Of a stretch of DNA of 21,003 nt, positions 6,694 through 13,665 are shown one piece after another. Under the pieces are notes generated by a model. It was not told the origin of the DNA. It searched no databases and was given only the letters and a program-made list of their open reading frames with translations. The DNA comes from JAQGMV01 sp050260255 (GTDB taxonomy: Bacteria; Pseudomonadota; Gammaproteobacteria; Burkholderiales; SG8-41), in NCBI GenBank assembly GCA_050260255.1, contig JBLNBW010000251.1, positions 1-21,003 on the forward strand, given 5' to 3'. Within the stretch, counting starts at the first letter, position 1; each line of letters begins with the position of its first letter. A program made the translations under genes and the position numbers.

Positions 6694-8253
6694 TCAGTGC
6701 GCGCCGGCAGCGGCTTCGCCGCCCTGTGCACCCTTCGCCGGGCGGGCGAGCCATACGACGGCGATCAGCAGCAGGAACAGGATCGCCGAAAGGCGGAAAA
6801 TGTCGTCTGCGGACAGCATGTACGCCTGCTGGTCGATGAGCCGGTTCAACGCCGCATAGCTCTGCTCGACGGTCATGCCACTCGCCTGCAAGTTACCGAG
6901 CGCGTGCGCGGAGGTCGGATCGTACGCGGTGATGTGCTCGGCAAGCTGCGCATGATGGAGGCTCGCGCGCCGGTTCCACCAGGTCGTCGCGATCGACGTG
7001 CCGAATGCGCCCGTGGTGATGCGCGCGAAGTTGAAAAGGCCGGACGCGCTCGGTATGCGCTGCGGCGGCAGCCCGGAGAGTGCGAGCGTGATGAGCGGTA
7101 TGAAGAACGCCGCCATCGCCGCCCCCTGGATGATGGTGGGCAGCATAAGGGTGGCGAAGTCGGCGTTCGTGTTGAACTCCGATCGCATGAAGAGCACGAG
7201 CGCGAACACCGTGTAGGCGACCGTGGCGAAGACGCGCGGATCGACCCGGTGCAGCGTCCGCCCGACGAGCGGAGTCAGCACGATCGCGAGCAGACCCACC
7301 GGCGCCAGCACGAGGCCCGCCATCGTCGCCGTATAGCCCATGTACTGCTGCAACCACAGCGGCAGCAGCACCACGTTGCCGAAGAATGCGCCGTAGGCGA
7401 GCGACATCGCCGCCGTGCTGGTCCAGAAATTCCGGCGCGCGAAGAGCTTGAGATCGACCACCGGGTGACGCTCGGTGAGCTCCCATACGAGGAAAAAGGC
7501 GAAGGCGACGAGCGCCACGATGGCGAGCGTCACGATCTCACCCGAGTGAAACCAGTCGAGGTCTTTGCCCTTGTCCAGCACGATCTGCAGCGCGCCGACC
7601 CATACGACCAGGAGTCCCAGACCCACGCTGTCGATCGGCAGTCTCACCGTCGGCGTCTCGCGCGTCTTGTAGATGGCCCAGGTCGCGGCCGCCGCGACGA
7701 TGCCGACGGGCACGTTGATGTAGAAGATCCATGGCCACCTGATGTTGTCGGTGATCCAGCCGCCGAGTACGGGGCCGACCACGGGTGCGACGAGCGTCGT
7801 GATCGCCCACATCGCGAGCGCGCTCCCGGCTTTCGACTTGGGGTAGCTCGACAGCAGCAGCGATTGCGAGAGCGGGATCATCGGCCCTGCGACGGCGCCT
7901 TGCAGGACACGGAACGCGACGAGCATCGGCAGCGTCGGCGCGAGCGCACAGAGCAGCGAGGCGACGACGAACAGGATGGTCGAGGCCATGAAGAGCCGAA
8001 CCTGCCCGTAACGTTGCGTGAGCCAGCCGGTGAGCGGCAGCGAGATCGCATTCGCGACACCGAAGGACGTGATGACCCAGGTGCCTTGATCGGGCGAGAC
8101 GCCGAGATCGCCTGCGATGGCGGGGATCGACACGTTCGCGATCGACGTGTCGAGCACGTTCATGAACGTCGCGAGCGACAGGGCGACGGTGCCGATCGCG
8201 AGACTCGCGCCGGTGAGCGGTCCCGGTGCGCCGGTGTTGGACTCGCTGTTCAT
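6694..8253 (-). CDS. emrB: DHA2-family MFS multidrug efflux pump, EmrB-like
   Basis: A 519-residue inner-membrane drug/proton antiporter of the 14-TM DHA2 (EmrB/QacA) family. The first helix carries the family motif as LDTSIANVSIPAI (34-46). The loop after TM2 has GWLTQRYGQVR (about 76-86), and the antiporter motif C region reads GPVLGGWI. The hydrophobic pattern fits 14 helices with a short hydrophilic tail. The start at 8253 gives the expected N-terminus. It lies 14 bp after the stop of the EmrA-like adaptor gene, with which it should form a tripartite pump together with the outer membrane factor encoded upstream. The ribosome site is weak, so translation may be partly coupled. The drug specificity cannot be read from the sequence. 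The gene symbol denotes family and context, not proven function. Confidence 0.94.
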   Translation of the reverse strand: MNSESNTGAPGPLTGASLAIGTVALSLATFMNVLDTSIANVSIPAIAGDLGVSPDQGTWVITSFGVANAISLPLTGWLTQRYGQVRLFMASTILFVVASLLCALAPTLPMLVAFRVLQGAVAGPMIPLSQSLLLSSYPKSKAGSALAMWAITTLVAPVVGPVLGGWITDNIRWPWIFYINVPVGIVAAAATWAIYKTRETPTVRLPIDSVGLGLLVVWVGALQIVLDKGKDLDWFHSGEIVTLAIVALVAFAFFLVWELTERHPVVDLKLFARRNFWTSTAAMSLAYGAFFGNVVLLPLWLQQYMGYTATMAGLVLAPVGLLAIVLTPLVGRTLHRVDPRVFATVAYTVFALVLFMRSEFNTNADFATLMLPTIIQGAAMAAFFIPLITLALSGLPPQRIPSASGLFNFARITTGAFGTSIATTWWNRRASLHHAQLAEHITAYDPTSAHALGNLQASGMTVEQSYAALNRLIDQQAYMLSADDIFRLSAILFLLLIAVVWLARPAKGAQGGEAAAGAH

Positions 8254-8267
8254 CGTATTCGACGTGG

Positions 8268-9563
8268 TTACTGCGCGGCGACCGGCTGCACGGCCGGCAG
8301 ACTCGCGTGCGCACTGTGGGCGAGGTGGTTCGCCGGCGCAGTGCCATCCGGCATGCGTGATGAGACGGACGGCGCTGCCGAACCTTCATTGGCAGCGATG
8401 ATCGTCTTCACGCGGCGATCGGCGATGGCATCGATCGACTCGAATACGTCGGTCTTGTAGGTCCCCGTTTCGCGCGCGACCTTCGGCAAGCGTTCGGCTT
8501 GGCCGCCGCGCGTATCGACTTCTACCTGCATCGAGAGGCCGATCTGCAGCGGGTGCGCGGCGAGCTCCTGCGGATCGAGCGCGATGCGCACCGGCACGCG
8601 CTGCACGATCTTGATCCAGTTGCCGGTCGCGTTCTGCGCCGGAAGCAGCGCGAACGCAGAGCCCGTGCCGGCGCCGAAGCCGGCGATGTGACCATGGAAC
8701 ACCACCTTGCCGCCGTAAAGGTCGGTGGTGATGGTGGCGGGCTGGCCCACGCGCATGTTCGCGAGCTGCGGCTCCTTGAAATTCGCGTCCACCCACACGT
8801 GATCCAGCGGCACGACAGCCATGAGCGGCGTGCCGGGATTCACACGCTGTCCGAGCTGCACCGCACGCTTCGCGACGAAGCCGGACACGGGCGCGGGGAG
8901 CGTGGTGCGTGCATAGGTGAGATAGGCGTCGTGCACGCGCGCGGCGGCGTTCTTCACGTCGGGATGCGTTTCAATGGTCGTGCGGTCGATGCGCGCGCGG
9001 TTCGCGGCGAGCCCTTGCTGTGCGGCGATCAGCGCCGCCTGCGCGGTGCGATACGCTTCGCGCGCATGCTGCACTTCTTCCGCCGAGATCGCGCCCGAGC
9101 TCGCGAGACGCTCGCGGCGGGAGAGGTCGTCGCGCGCCTTGTTGAGGTCGGCTTCGCGCATCGCTACGTTCGCCTGGAGCTGCCCATTCGTGGCGAAGAG
9201 GCTGCGCACGTCGCGCACCGTCTTCGCGAGTTGCGCTTCGGCCTGCTCGAGCGCCACGCGTGCGTCCACCTGATCGAGCTGCACGAGTGGCTGGCCGGTC
9301 TTTACGAAGTTCGTGTCGTCGGCGTCGATCGCGACCACCGTGCCCGAGATCTGGGGCGTGATCTGCACGACGTTGCCGCCGACATAGGCGTCGTCCGTGG
9401 ACTCGATATGGCGCAAGTGGACCATCCAGTACGCGCCGTAGGCCGCGCCCGCGAGGAGGAACGCGCTTGCAACGCCGATCAGCCAGCGCTTGCGCGTACC
9501 GTTTCCCACTGCGGGGGTCGCCGTGTCGGCAGCGTTGATGTTGTCCCTGGTTTCGTCGTTCAT
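8268..9563 (-). CDS. emrA: EmrA-like membrane fusion protein (HlyD family)
   Basis: A 431-residue periplasmic adaptor that would link the EmrB-like pump to the outer membrane factor. It has a cytoplasmic N-terminus, one membrane helix at about 28-47, then the lipoyl/barrel-sandwich half STDDAYVGGNVVQITPQISG. A long alpha-helical hairpin rich in Ala, Gln, Arg and Glu follows (about 100-215), and the second lipoyl half starts near APVSGFVAKRAVQLGQRVNP. The C-terminal tail of about 50 residues is Ala/Pro/Ser-rich and probably disordered. The start at 9563 has a ribosome site (GGAAAGGA) and matches the family N-terminus. The frame stays open far upstream through the neighbouring gene, but that part is a shadow. 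It lies 20 bp after the outer membrane factor gene and 14 bp before emrB. Confidence 0.94.
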   Translation of the reverse strand: MNDETRDNINAADTATPAVGNGTRKRWLIGVASAFLLAGAAYGAYWMVHLRHIESTDDAYVGGNVVQITPQISGTVVAIDADDTNFVKTGQPLVQLDQVDARVALEQAEAQLAKTVRDVRSLFATNGQLQANVAMREADLNKARDDLSRRERLASSGAISAEEVQHAREAYRTAQAALIAAQQGLAANRARIDRTTIETHPDVKNAAARVHDAYLTYARTTLPAPVSGFVAKRAVQLGQRVNPGTPLMAVVPLDHVWVDANFKEPQLANMRVGQPATITTDLYGGKVVFHGHIAGFGAGTGSAFALLPAQNATGNWIKIVQRVPVRIALDPQELAAHPLQIGLSMQVEVDTRGGQAERLPKVARETGTYKTDVFESIDAIADRRVKTIIAANEGSAAPSVSSRMPDGTAPANHLAHSAHASLPAVQPVAAQ

Positions 9564-9583
9564 CGATAAGTCCTTTCCTGCAA

Positions 9584-11047
9584 TCAGTGAGACGCGTGCG
9601 CAGCATTCGCCACCGGAACTGCGGCGGGGGTATATCCGCCGCCCAGCGCGCGAGAGAGATTGATCGACAGCGTAAGGCCGCGTGCGGTGAGATCCACGTC
9701 CAGGCTCTGCTGCGTAAGGAGCTGCGATTCCGCGCTCAACACTTCGAGATAATTCCCGGTTCCTTCGCGATACCGCAGCTGTGCGAGGTCGTACGCCTCC
9801 TGGGCAGTGGCAAGCGCATGCCGCTGCTCTGTGCGCTGGGTGTCGAGGCTGCGAAGCGAGGTGAGCTGGTCCACAACGTCGCGCAAGGCCTCGACGAGCG
9901 TCTGGTTGTAGCGCTCCACCGCGATGTCGTACTCCGCGTTGCGGCCGGTGAGATTGCCCCGAAGCCGTCCGCCGTCGAAGATCGGCAGTGTCACCGCCGG
10001 CCCGGCGCCGAGCGTGCGATTGGCGGCCTGAAGGAAGCCCGGAAGGCCCAACGCCTGCAGCCCGATGAAGGCCGTGAGGTTCACGTTGGGATAGAACTGC
10101 GCTTTCGCGACGTCGATGTCCTTGCGCGCCGCCTCGACGCGCCAGCGCTGGGCGACGAGGTCCGGGCGACGGCCCAGCAACTCGGCCGGGAGCGCCGACG
10201 GGATCTCGACGTCGTTCAGCGCATGCGCGACCGGCCGCTCGATGGCGAGGCCGCGGTCGGGCCCCTGGCCCGTGAGCGCGGCGAGCTGATTGCGCGCAAG
10301 TCCGATCGCTTCCTGCCATTGCGCGATTTCCTCGCGCTTCGCAGGCACGGCCGATTCCGCCTGCTTCACTGCGAGACGGGAGTCGATGCCGGCCTCGAAG
10401 CGTTGGCGGGTGAGCGCGTAGATCTGCTCGCGCTCCTTCAACGCTTTTTCGGCAACGTCGAGCTGTTGATAGGCGCGCAGCAACTGCACATACGTCTGCG
10501 CGATATTGACCGAAAGCGCGAGGCGTGCCGCATACGTCTCGACTTCAGCGGCCTTCGCCTGGCCGAGCGCCGCATCGTACGCCGCGCGGTTCTTGCCCCA
10601 CAGATCGAGGTCGTAATCGACAGTCGCCTCGAGCTGCGCCTGCGATGCCCACGCACCGGCGAAGGGCGGGGGGACGAGCCCGTGCTCCGAAAAGCGCTCG
10701 CGCATGACGGCGCCGTTAGCGTTCACCTGCGGATGGAGCGGCGCACCCGCCGATTGCGCAAAGGCGAGGGCCTGTCGCGCACGCGCTTCGGCGATGCGGA
10801 GCGTCGGGCTGCCGGCGAGCGCTTCGTCCATGAGGCGGTCAAGCTGCGGATCGCCAAAGCGCTTCCACCAATCGACCGCAGGCCATGCAGCATTCGAGAG
10901 GTGCGCCCCGCCAATGGATTGCTGTGCCTTCAGCCGGTTCGCGTCGTCGAGCGAGGCTTTCGTTGAAAGACCGCTCATGTCCGCGCACCCCGTGGCGAGG
11001 ATCGCGGCGAGAAGCGCAATCGCGATGGAACGTATCGGCATCGTCAT
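9584..11047 (-). CDS. Outer membrane efflux lipoprotein (NodT/OprM-type TolC family)
   Basis: A 487-residue outer membrane factor that forms the exit duct of the tripartite efflux pump. The signal peptide ends in a lipobox-like LATGC, so Cys21 is probably lipidated. Two repeated outer-membrane-efflux domains are visible, with landmarks WWKRFGDPQLDRLMDEAL, DYDLDLWGKNRAAYDAALGQ, GRRPDLVAQRWRVEAARKDI, and ILG-type ends (GPAVTLPIFDGGRLRGNL). Its length is normal for the family. ATG at 11047 is preferred because AAAGG lies about 8 bp upstream; ATG at 11041 is an alternative that shortens it by two residues. It starts 1 nt after the stop of the 43-aa gene, so the two are probably translationally coupled. 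It is followed 20 bp later by the adaptor gene. Confidence 0.94.
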   Translation of the reverse strand: MTMPIRSIAIALLAAILATGCADMSGLSTKASLDDANRLKAQQSIGGAHLSNAAWPAVDWWKRFGDPQLDRLMDEALAGSPTLRIAEARARQALAFAQSAGAPLHPQVNANGAVMRERFSEHGLVPPPFAGAWASQAQLEATVDYDLDLWGKNRAAYDAALGQAKAAEVETYAARLALSVNIAQTYVQLLRAYQQLDVAEKALKEREQIYALTRQRFEAGIDSRLAVKQAESAVPAKREEIAQWQEAIGLARNQLAALTGQGPDRGLAIERPVAHALNDVEIPSALPAELLGRRPDLVAQRWRVEAARKDIDVAKAQFYPNVNLTAFIGLQALGLPGFLQAANRTLGAGPAVTLPIFDGGRLRGNLTGRNAEYDIAVERYNQTLVEALRDVVDQLTSLRSLDTQRTEQRHALATAQEAYDLAQLRYREGTGNYLEVLSAESQLLTQQSLDVDLTARGLTLSINLSRALGGGYTPAAVPVANAAHASH

Positions 11048-11048
11048 C

Positions 11049-11180
11049 TCATACCTTTCCGTGGCGGCGTTGCACGAGCCACGCGAGTGCGACCAGCAAC
11101 GAGCCTCCGGGAACGATGAGCGCGACCGCGAGCGGTGCGGCGAGCTTGCGTAACTTCGTCTTGAGGGTGGAGAGGTTCAT
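11049..11180 (-). CDS. 43-residue single-pass membrane peptide at the head of the efflux operon
   Basis: A short gene with ATG at 11180 and TGA ending at 11049, one base before the start of the outer membrane factor gene. The peptide begins MNLSTLKTKLRKLAAPLAV, continues as a hydrophobic stretch to about residue 37 and ends QRRHGKV. It thus has a basic N-terminus, one likely membrane helix and a basic tail. I do not recognise a named family. The tight spacing and co-orientation argue that it is translated, since an untranslated stretch would rarely abut the next start so closely. A weak ribosome site (GGGA) precedes it. It could be a small pump-associated subunit or only a translational lead-in. 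The frame is open further upstream to 11258, but the longer version would run into the marR stop. Confidence 0.6.
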   Translation of the reverse strand: MNLSTLKTKLRKLAAPLAVALIVPGGSLLVALAWLVQRRHGKV

Positions 11181-11220
11181 GGATCGTTTCCCGTATGGAG
11201 ATTCTTGCGCGGGCGATAAA

Positions 11221-11236
11221 TGCCTAGGCAAGTATA
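11221..11236 (-). promoter_or_regulatory. Second MarR-type palindrome with -10-like element before the efflux genes
   Basis: TGCCTAGGCA at 11221-11230 is a perfect 10-bp palindrome, identical to the core of the operator upstream of marR (11731-11744). On the minus strand TATACT (11231-11236) lies immediately upstream of it. A convincing -35 was not found. The site is in the 70-bp gap between marR and the 43-aa gene, so bound MarR could block an internal promoter or reading into the pump genes. Confidence 0.55.
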
Positions 11237-11250
11237 GGGCCAAAAAAATT

Positions 11251-11694
11251 TCACGCATTGTCGAGCACCCGCTGCAGCAGGCTCTCGAGCTCGCGCACCT
11301 CCGCCTTGGTGAAGCCGCGAAGAAAGCGGTTCAGCACGCTCACCACCTTGTCCCGCATCTTGGGAAACACCGCCTGGCCTTCCGGCGTGAGCTCGAGATT
11401 CGACGCACGGCGATCGCCCGGACAGCGCACCCGCCGCACGAAACCCTTCGCCTCGAGGCGATCGATCATGCGCGTCATCGCGCCCGGGTCGTACGAGATG
11501 CTCTTGCAGAGCTGCGAGGCGGAGTCGGCGAGGCTGTACGAGAGCTGCGCCATCACGATGTACTGCGCAGAGGTGACATCGAGCGGAGCAAGCTCCTGGT
11601 CTATCGCGGACAAGAGCTCGGTGCGCACGCGGTTGACGAGGTAGCCCAGGCTCTTGCCCGGCTGGAAAGTCTTCGGATCGTAGGCGTCGGTCAT
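11251..11694 (-). CDS. MarR-family transcriptional regulator of the efflux operon
   Basis: A 147-residue winged-helix regulator. MarR proteins are dimeric repressors released by small aromatic or drug ligands. The DNA-binding part runs from about 40 to 105: LDVTSAQYIVMAQL, the helix-turn-helix SASQLCKSISYDPGAMTRMI with DRLEAKGFVRR, and the wing CPGDRRASNLELTPEG with the family D-x-R feature. Flanking helices at both ends form the dimer interface. The start at 11694 has AAGG upstream and the family N-terminus; the frame is open to 11925, but that extension crosses the promoter and is not coding. It is the first gene of a run with the 43-aa peptide, outer membrane factor, emrA and emrB, which points to control of that pump, as EmrR does for emrAB. 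The operators at 11731 and 11221 fit autorepression. Confidence 0.92.
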   Translation of the reverse strand: MTDAYDPKTFQPGKSLGYLVNRVRTELLSAIDQELAPLDVTSAQYIVMAQLSYSLADSASQLCKSISYDPGAMTRMIDRLEAKGFVRRVRCPGDRRASNLELTPEGQAVFPKMRDKVVSVLNRFLRGFTKAEVRELESLLQRVLDNA

Positions 11695-11725
11695 GCAGCA
11701 CCTTGGATTCAAGCGTATGGTGGCT

Positions 11726-11753
11726 ATTATATTGCCTAGGCAATTATTGTCAA
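11726..11753 (-). promoter_or_regulatory. Consensus sigma70 promoter with MarR operator in the spacer (marR and efflux operon)
   Basis: On the minus strand a perfect -35 TTGACA (11748-11753) and perfect -10 TATAAT (11726-11731) are separated by 16 bp. The spacer is filled by ATTGCCTAGGCAAT (11731-11744), a perfect 14-bp palindrome touching the -10. Transcription would begin near 11719, giving a leader of about 25 nt before marR at 11694. A repressor on the palindrome would exclude RNA polymerase. Both hexamers matching consensus in such GC-rich DNA is striking and suggests a strong promoter that is normally held off. Confidence 0.85.
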
Positions 11754-11913
11754 GGCGAATATTGAAGGGCAATGCGGAGCGGCGGGATTCACTGCGACCG
11801 GCCGGTGTCGCCGGTCGCGGCGCGTCTTCTACAGTGGCCATGCTTGCCCGCGCGCCGTCATCGCGCTGTCTCACCGACCGGAGGCTCGTCGCGCATCGTG
11901 CCGCAGAAAGGTG

Positions 11914-11942
11914 TTCGCATCGCACGAAGAACGAACGATAAT
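11914..11942 (+). promoter_or_regulatory. Candidate sigma70 promoter for the cupin gene
   Basis: TTCGCA (11914-11919) and GATAAT (11937-11942) are spaced by 17 bp in an AT-richer patch. The cupin ATG is at 11972, so the leader would be about 23 nt and include the ribosome site. Matches are 4 of 6 and 5 of 6 to consensus. Confidence 0.45.
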
Positions 11943-11971
11943 TACGCGTTTTTCAACGAAAGGTGGGAGAA

Positions 11972-12418
11972 ATGGGATTTCGCAGAGTCGTAACGGGCGT
12001 GAACAAGAACGGGAAAAGCTGCATTAAATGGGACAACGAGATCGACCCGGTTCCGGGCCGACCGGGATTTGGAAACATCGAGATGTGGGCAACGAAGAAA
12101 CTGCCCGCCGAGATGACGGAAGAAGATCCGCGCAACTGGGACATGGGCACCGCAATGGCGGGCGGCTCGGTGTTCCGGCTGGCGAAGTACGAGCCTGGGG
12201 TCGCGGTTCGCTGGCACCGCACCGACTCCGTCGACTACGCCATCTGTCTTTCGGGCGAGATGGTGATGGAAATGGAAGACGGCGAAGTCACGCTCAAGCC
12301 GGGCGACGTCGTGATCCAGCGCGGCACGATGCACAACTGGAACAACCGCGGCAAGGAGCCGTGCGTGATGGCTTTCATCCTCATCGCCACCGAAGGCGGC
12401 GCCTCGACGGGCTGGTAA
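11972..12418 (+). CDS. Cupin-domain protein
   Basis: A 148-residue single-domain cupin. The barrel is seen from about residue 65. The first cupin motif reads PGVAVRWHRTDSVDYAICLS followed by GE, with H82 but Thr in place of the second His. The second motif reads GDVVIQRGTMHNW, with H121. This HRT-type cupin with the V-Q-R-G-T-x-H-x-W signature is a common family of unknown function in proteobacteria. With an altered metal site, an enzymatic role is uncertain and ligand binding is equally possible. The ATG at 11972 is chosen because GGTGGGAG lies directly upstream; an in-frame GTG at 11963 lies within that site. The gene stands alone on the plus strand, divergent from marR and convergent with the second Bug receptor gene. 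Confidence 0.88.
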   Translation: MGFRRVVTGVNKNGKSCIKWDNEIDPVPGRPGFGNIEMWATKKLPAEMTEEDPRNWDMGTAMAGGSVFRLAKYEPGVAVRWHRTDSVDYAICLSGEMVMEMEDGEVTLKPGDVVIQRGTMHNWNNRGKEPCVMAFILIATEGGASTGW

Positions 12419-12430
12419 CACGCAGCGCGC

Positions 12431-12476
12431 GCCGGGCTCGAAGCGCGAGCACGGTCTCTCGCATTTCGAGCCGGGC
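12431..12476. terminator. Long hairpin between convergent cupin and Bug genes
   Basis: GCCGGGCTCGAA (12431-12442) pairs with TTCGAGCCGGGC (12465-12476) with a one-base bulge. Inside it, GCGAG pairs with CTCGC around an 8-nt loop. It lies in the 81-bp gap between two converging stop codons. No T-run follows, so it is best read as a bidirectional transcript-end structure rather than a classic intrinsic terminator. Confidence 0.55.
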
Positions 12477-12499
12477 GTCGTCGCCGCGCAATCGCGCGA

Positions 12500-13483
12500 T
12501 CAATCGAGCCTGGTCATTCCCGACTCGAGTATGATCTTGCGGTATTTTTCCGTATCGCGCTTCACACGCTCGGCGAACTGCTCGGGCGTGCTGCCGACGA
12601 CTTCGTAGCCGTTGCTGGTGAATCGCTCACGCACCTCCGGAAGGTTGAGGATGCGCACCATCTCGCGATTCAGCGCCTGCACCATGGCCGCCGGCGTCTT
12701 TGCCGGCGCGAACACACCGACCCAGAATTCCACCTCATAGCCGGGCAAGCCGGTTTCGGCGAGCGTGGGGACGTTCGGAATTTGCGGATCGCGCTTCGCC
12801 CCGGTGATGCCTATCGGCTTTAGCTTGCCCGCGTCGATGGGTCCCTTCAGGCTCGAATAGAGCGTCAGCACGAGCTGGGATTCGTTTGAGATGACGGCGA
12901 CGACGGCGGGCGCACCGCCTTTGTACGGCACGTTGTTCATCTGCACGCCGCCCTGAAGCTTGATGAGATTGCCGGCGATCTCTCCCGTTGCGCCTGCCAC
13001 AGCAATGTTGATCTTGCCCGGATTGCGTTTGGCTTCGGCGATGAGCTCCTTGACGTTGTTCGCAGGCACGGAAGGATGCGCGACGAGCATCAGGCTGCTG
13101 AATATCACTTCGGTGATGGGCGCAAAGTCTTTCACCGGGTCGTATGTCGGATTCTTGTAGAGCGTGAAGTTGACCGCATGCGTCCCGGAGTTGCCGACCG
13201 CAAGGACGCTGCCGTCCGCCGGCGCCCGCGCAACGTATTCGGAGCCGATCACGCCGTTCGCGCTCGGCTTGTTTTCCACCACCACGCTCTGGCCCAGCGT
13301 CTTGCTGAGTTCGGGCGCAATCATGCGGCCGGCTAGATCGTTCGGGCCTGCGGCAGCGTTCGGAACGACGATACGCACGGTCTTGTTCGGCAGATTGGCG
13401 GATTGACCGAACGAGAGGGCAGGGCAGAACGCCATGCCGACGACGATGGACAGCAACGAACAGGGCTTGCGCAGCGTGCACAT
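12500..13483 (-). CDS. Bug-family periplasmic substrate-binding protein with variant ligand loop
   Basis: A 327-residue Bug/TctC-type receptor. The start at 13483 lies about 10 nt after GGAGGAGG and gives a signal peptide (MCTLRKPCSLLSIVVGMAFC, then PALSFG) with likely cleavage near residue 26. In-frame ATGs at 13501 and 13528 would overlap or precede this ribosome site. The ligand loop, usually PGGxTD, reads VPNAAAGPNDLAGR (40-53), so the two Gly and the Thr are changed while Asp is kept. Other family landmarks are normal: NNVPYKGGAPAVVAVIS, IPNVPTLAETGLPGYEVEFW, and STPEQFAERVKRDTEKYRK. The altered loop suggests a different ligand from the other two receptors in the window. No transporter membrane genes are adjacent. 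It is divergent from the LacI-family regulator gene. Confidence 0.92.
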   Translation of the reverse strand: MCTLRKPCSLLSIVVGMAFCPALSFGQSANLPNKTVRIVVPNAAAGPNDLAGRMIAPELSKTLGQSVVVENKPSANGVIGSEYVARAPADGSVLAVGNSGTHAVNFTLYKNPTYDPVKDFAPITEVIFSSLMLVAHPSVPANNVKELIAEAKRNPGKINIAVAGATGEIAGNLIKLQGGVQMNNVPYKGGAPAVVAVISNESQLVLTLYSSLKGPIDAGKLKPIGITGAKRDPQIPNVPTLAETGLPGYEVEFWVGVFAPAKTPAAMVQALNREMVRILNLPEVRERFTSNGYEVVGSTPEQFAERVKRDTEKYRKIILESGMTRLD

Positions 13484-13515
13484 ACTATGGACCTCCTCCA
13501 TGGTGATTTTTTGCC

Positions 13516-13545
13516 AATATCGGCCCATCCGGCAGCCGAAGTCAA
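13516..13545 (-). promoter_or_regulatory. Candidate promoter for the Bug receptor gene at 12500-13483
   Basis: On the minus strand TTGACT (13540-13545) and GATATT (13516-13521) are spaced by 18 bp, 33 bp upstream of the start codon. The -10 lies within GCCAATATCGGC (13513-13524 on the plus strand), a 12-bp palindrome with one mismatched pair that could be a regulator site. Confidence 0.45.
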
Positions 13546-13665
13546 CACGTCGCCGCTTCCCGATGCACCGTGCCGCGACTGCAACGAAGCTCGATGCGTG
13601 AAGGCGGCTTCCCGCCGCATGCTATGCTGCGCGCAACCGAGGTGCAGCGACACGCTGCCACACGC

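Noticed and set aside
6697..8460. 587-codon open frame on the plus strand
   Set aside because: It is the antisense shadow of emrB, with low-complexity Arg/Glu/His-rich translation and no motif.
9564..10319. Upstream extension of the EmrA frame
   Set aside because: It overlaps the outer membrane factor gene in another frame, has Arg-rich sequence, and a good ribosome site marks the start at 9563.
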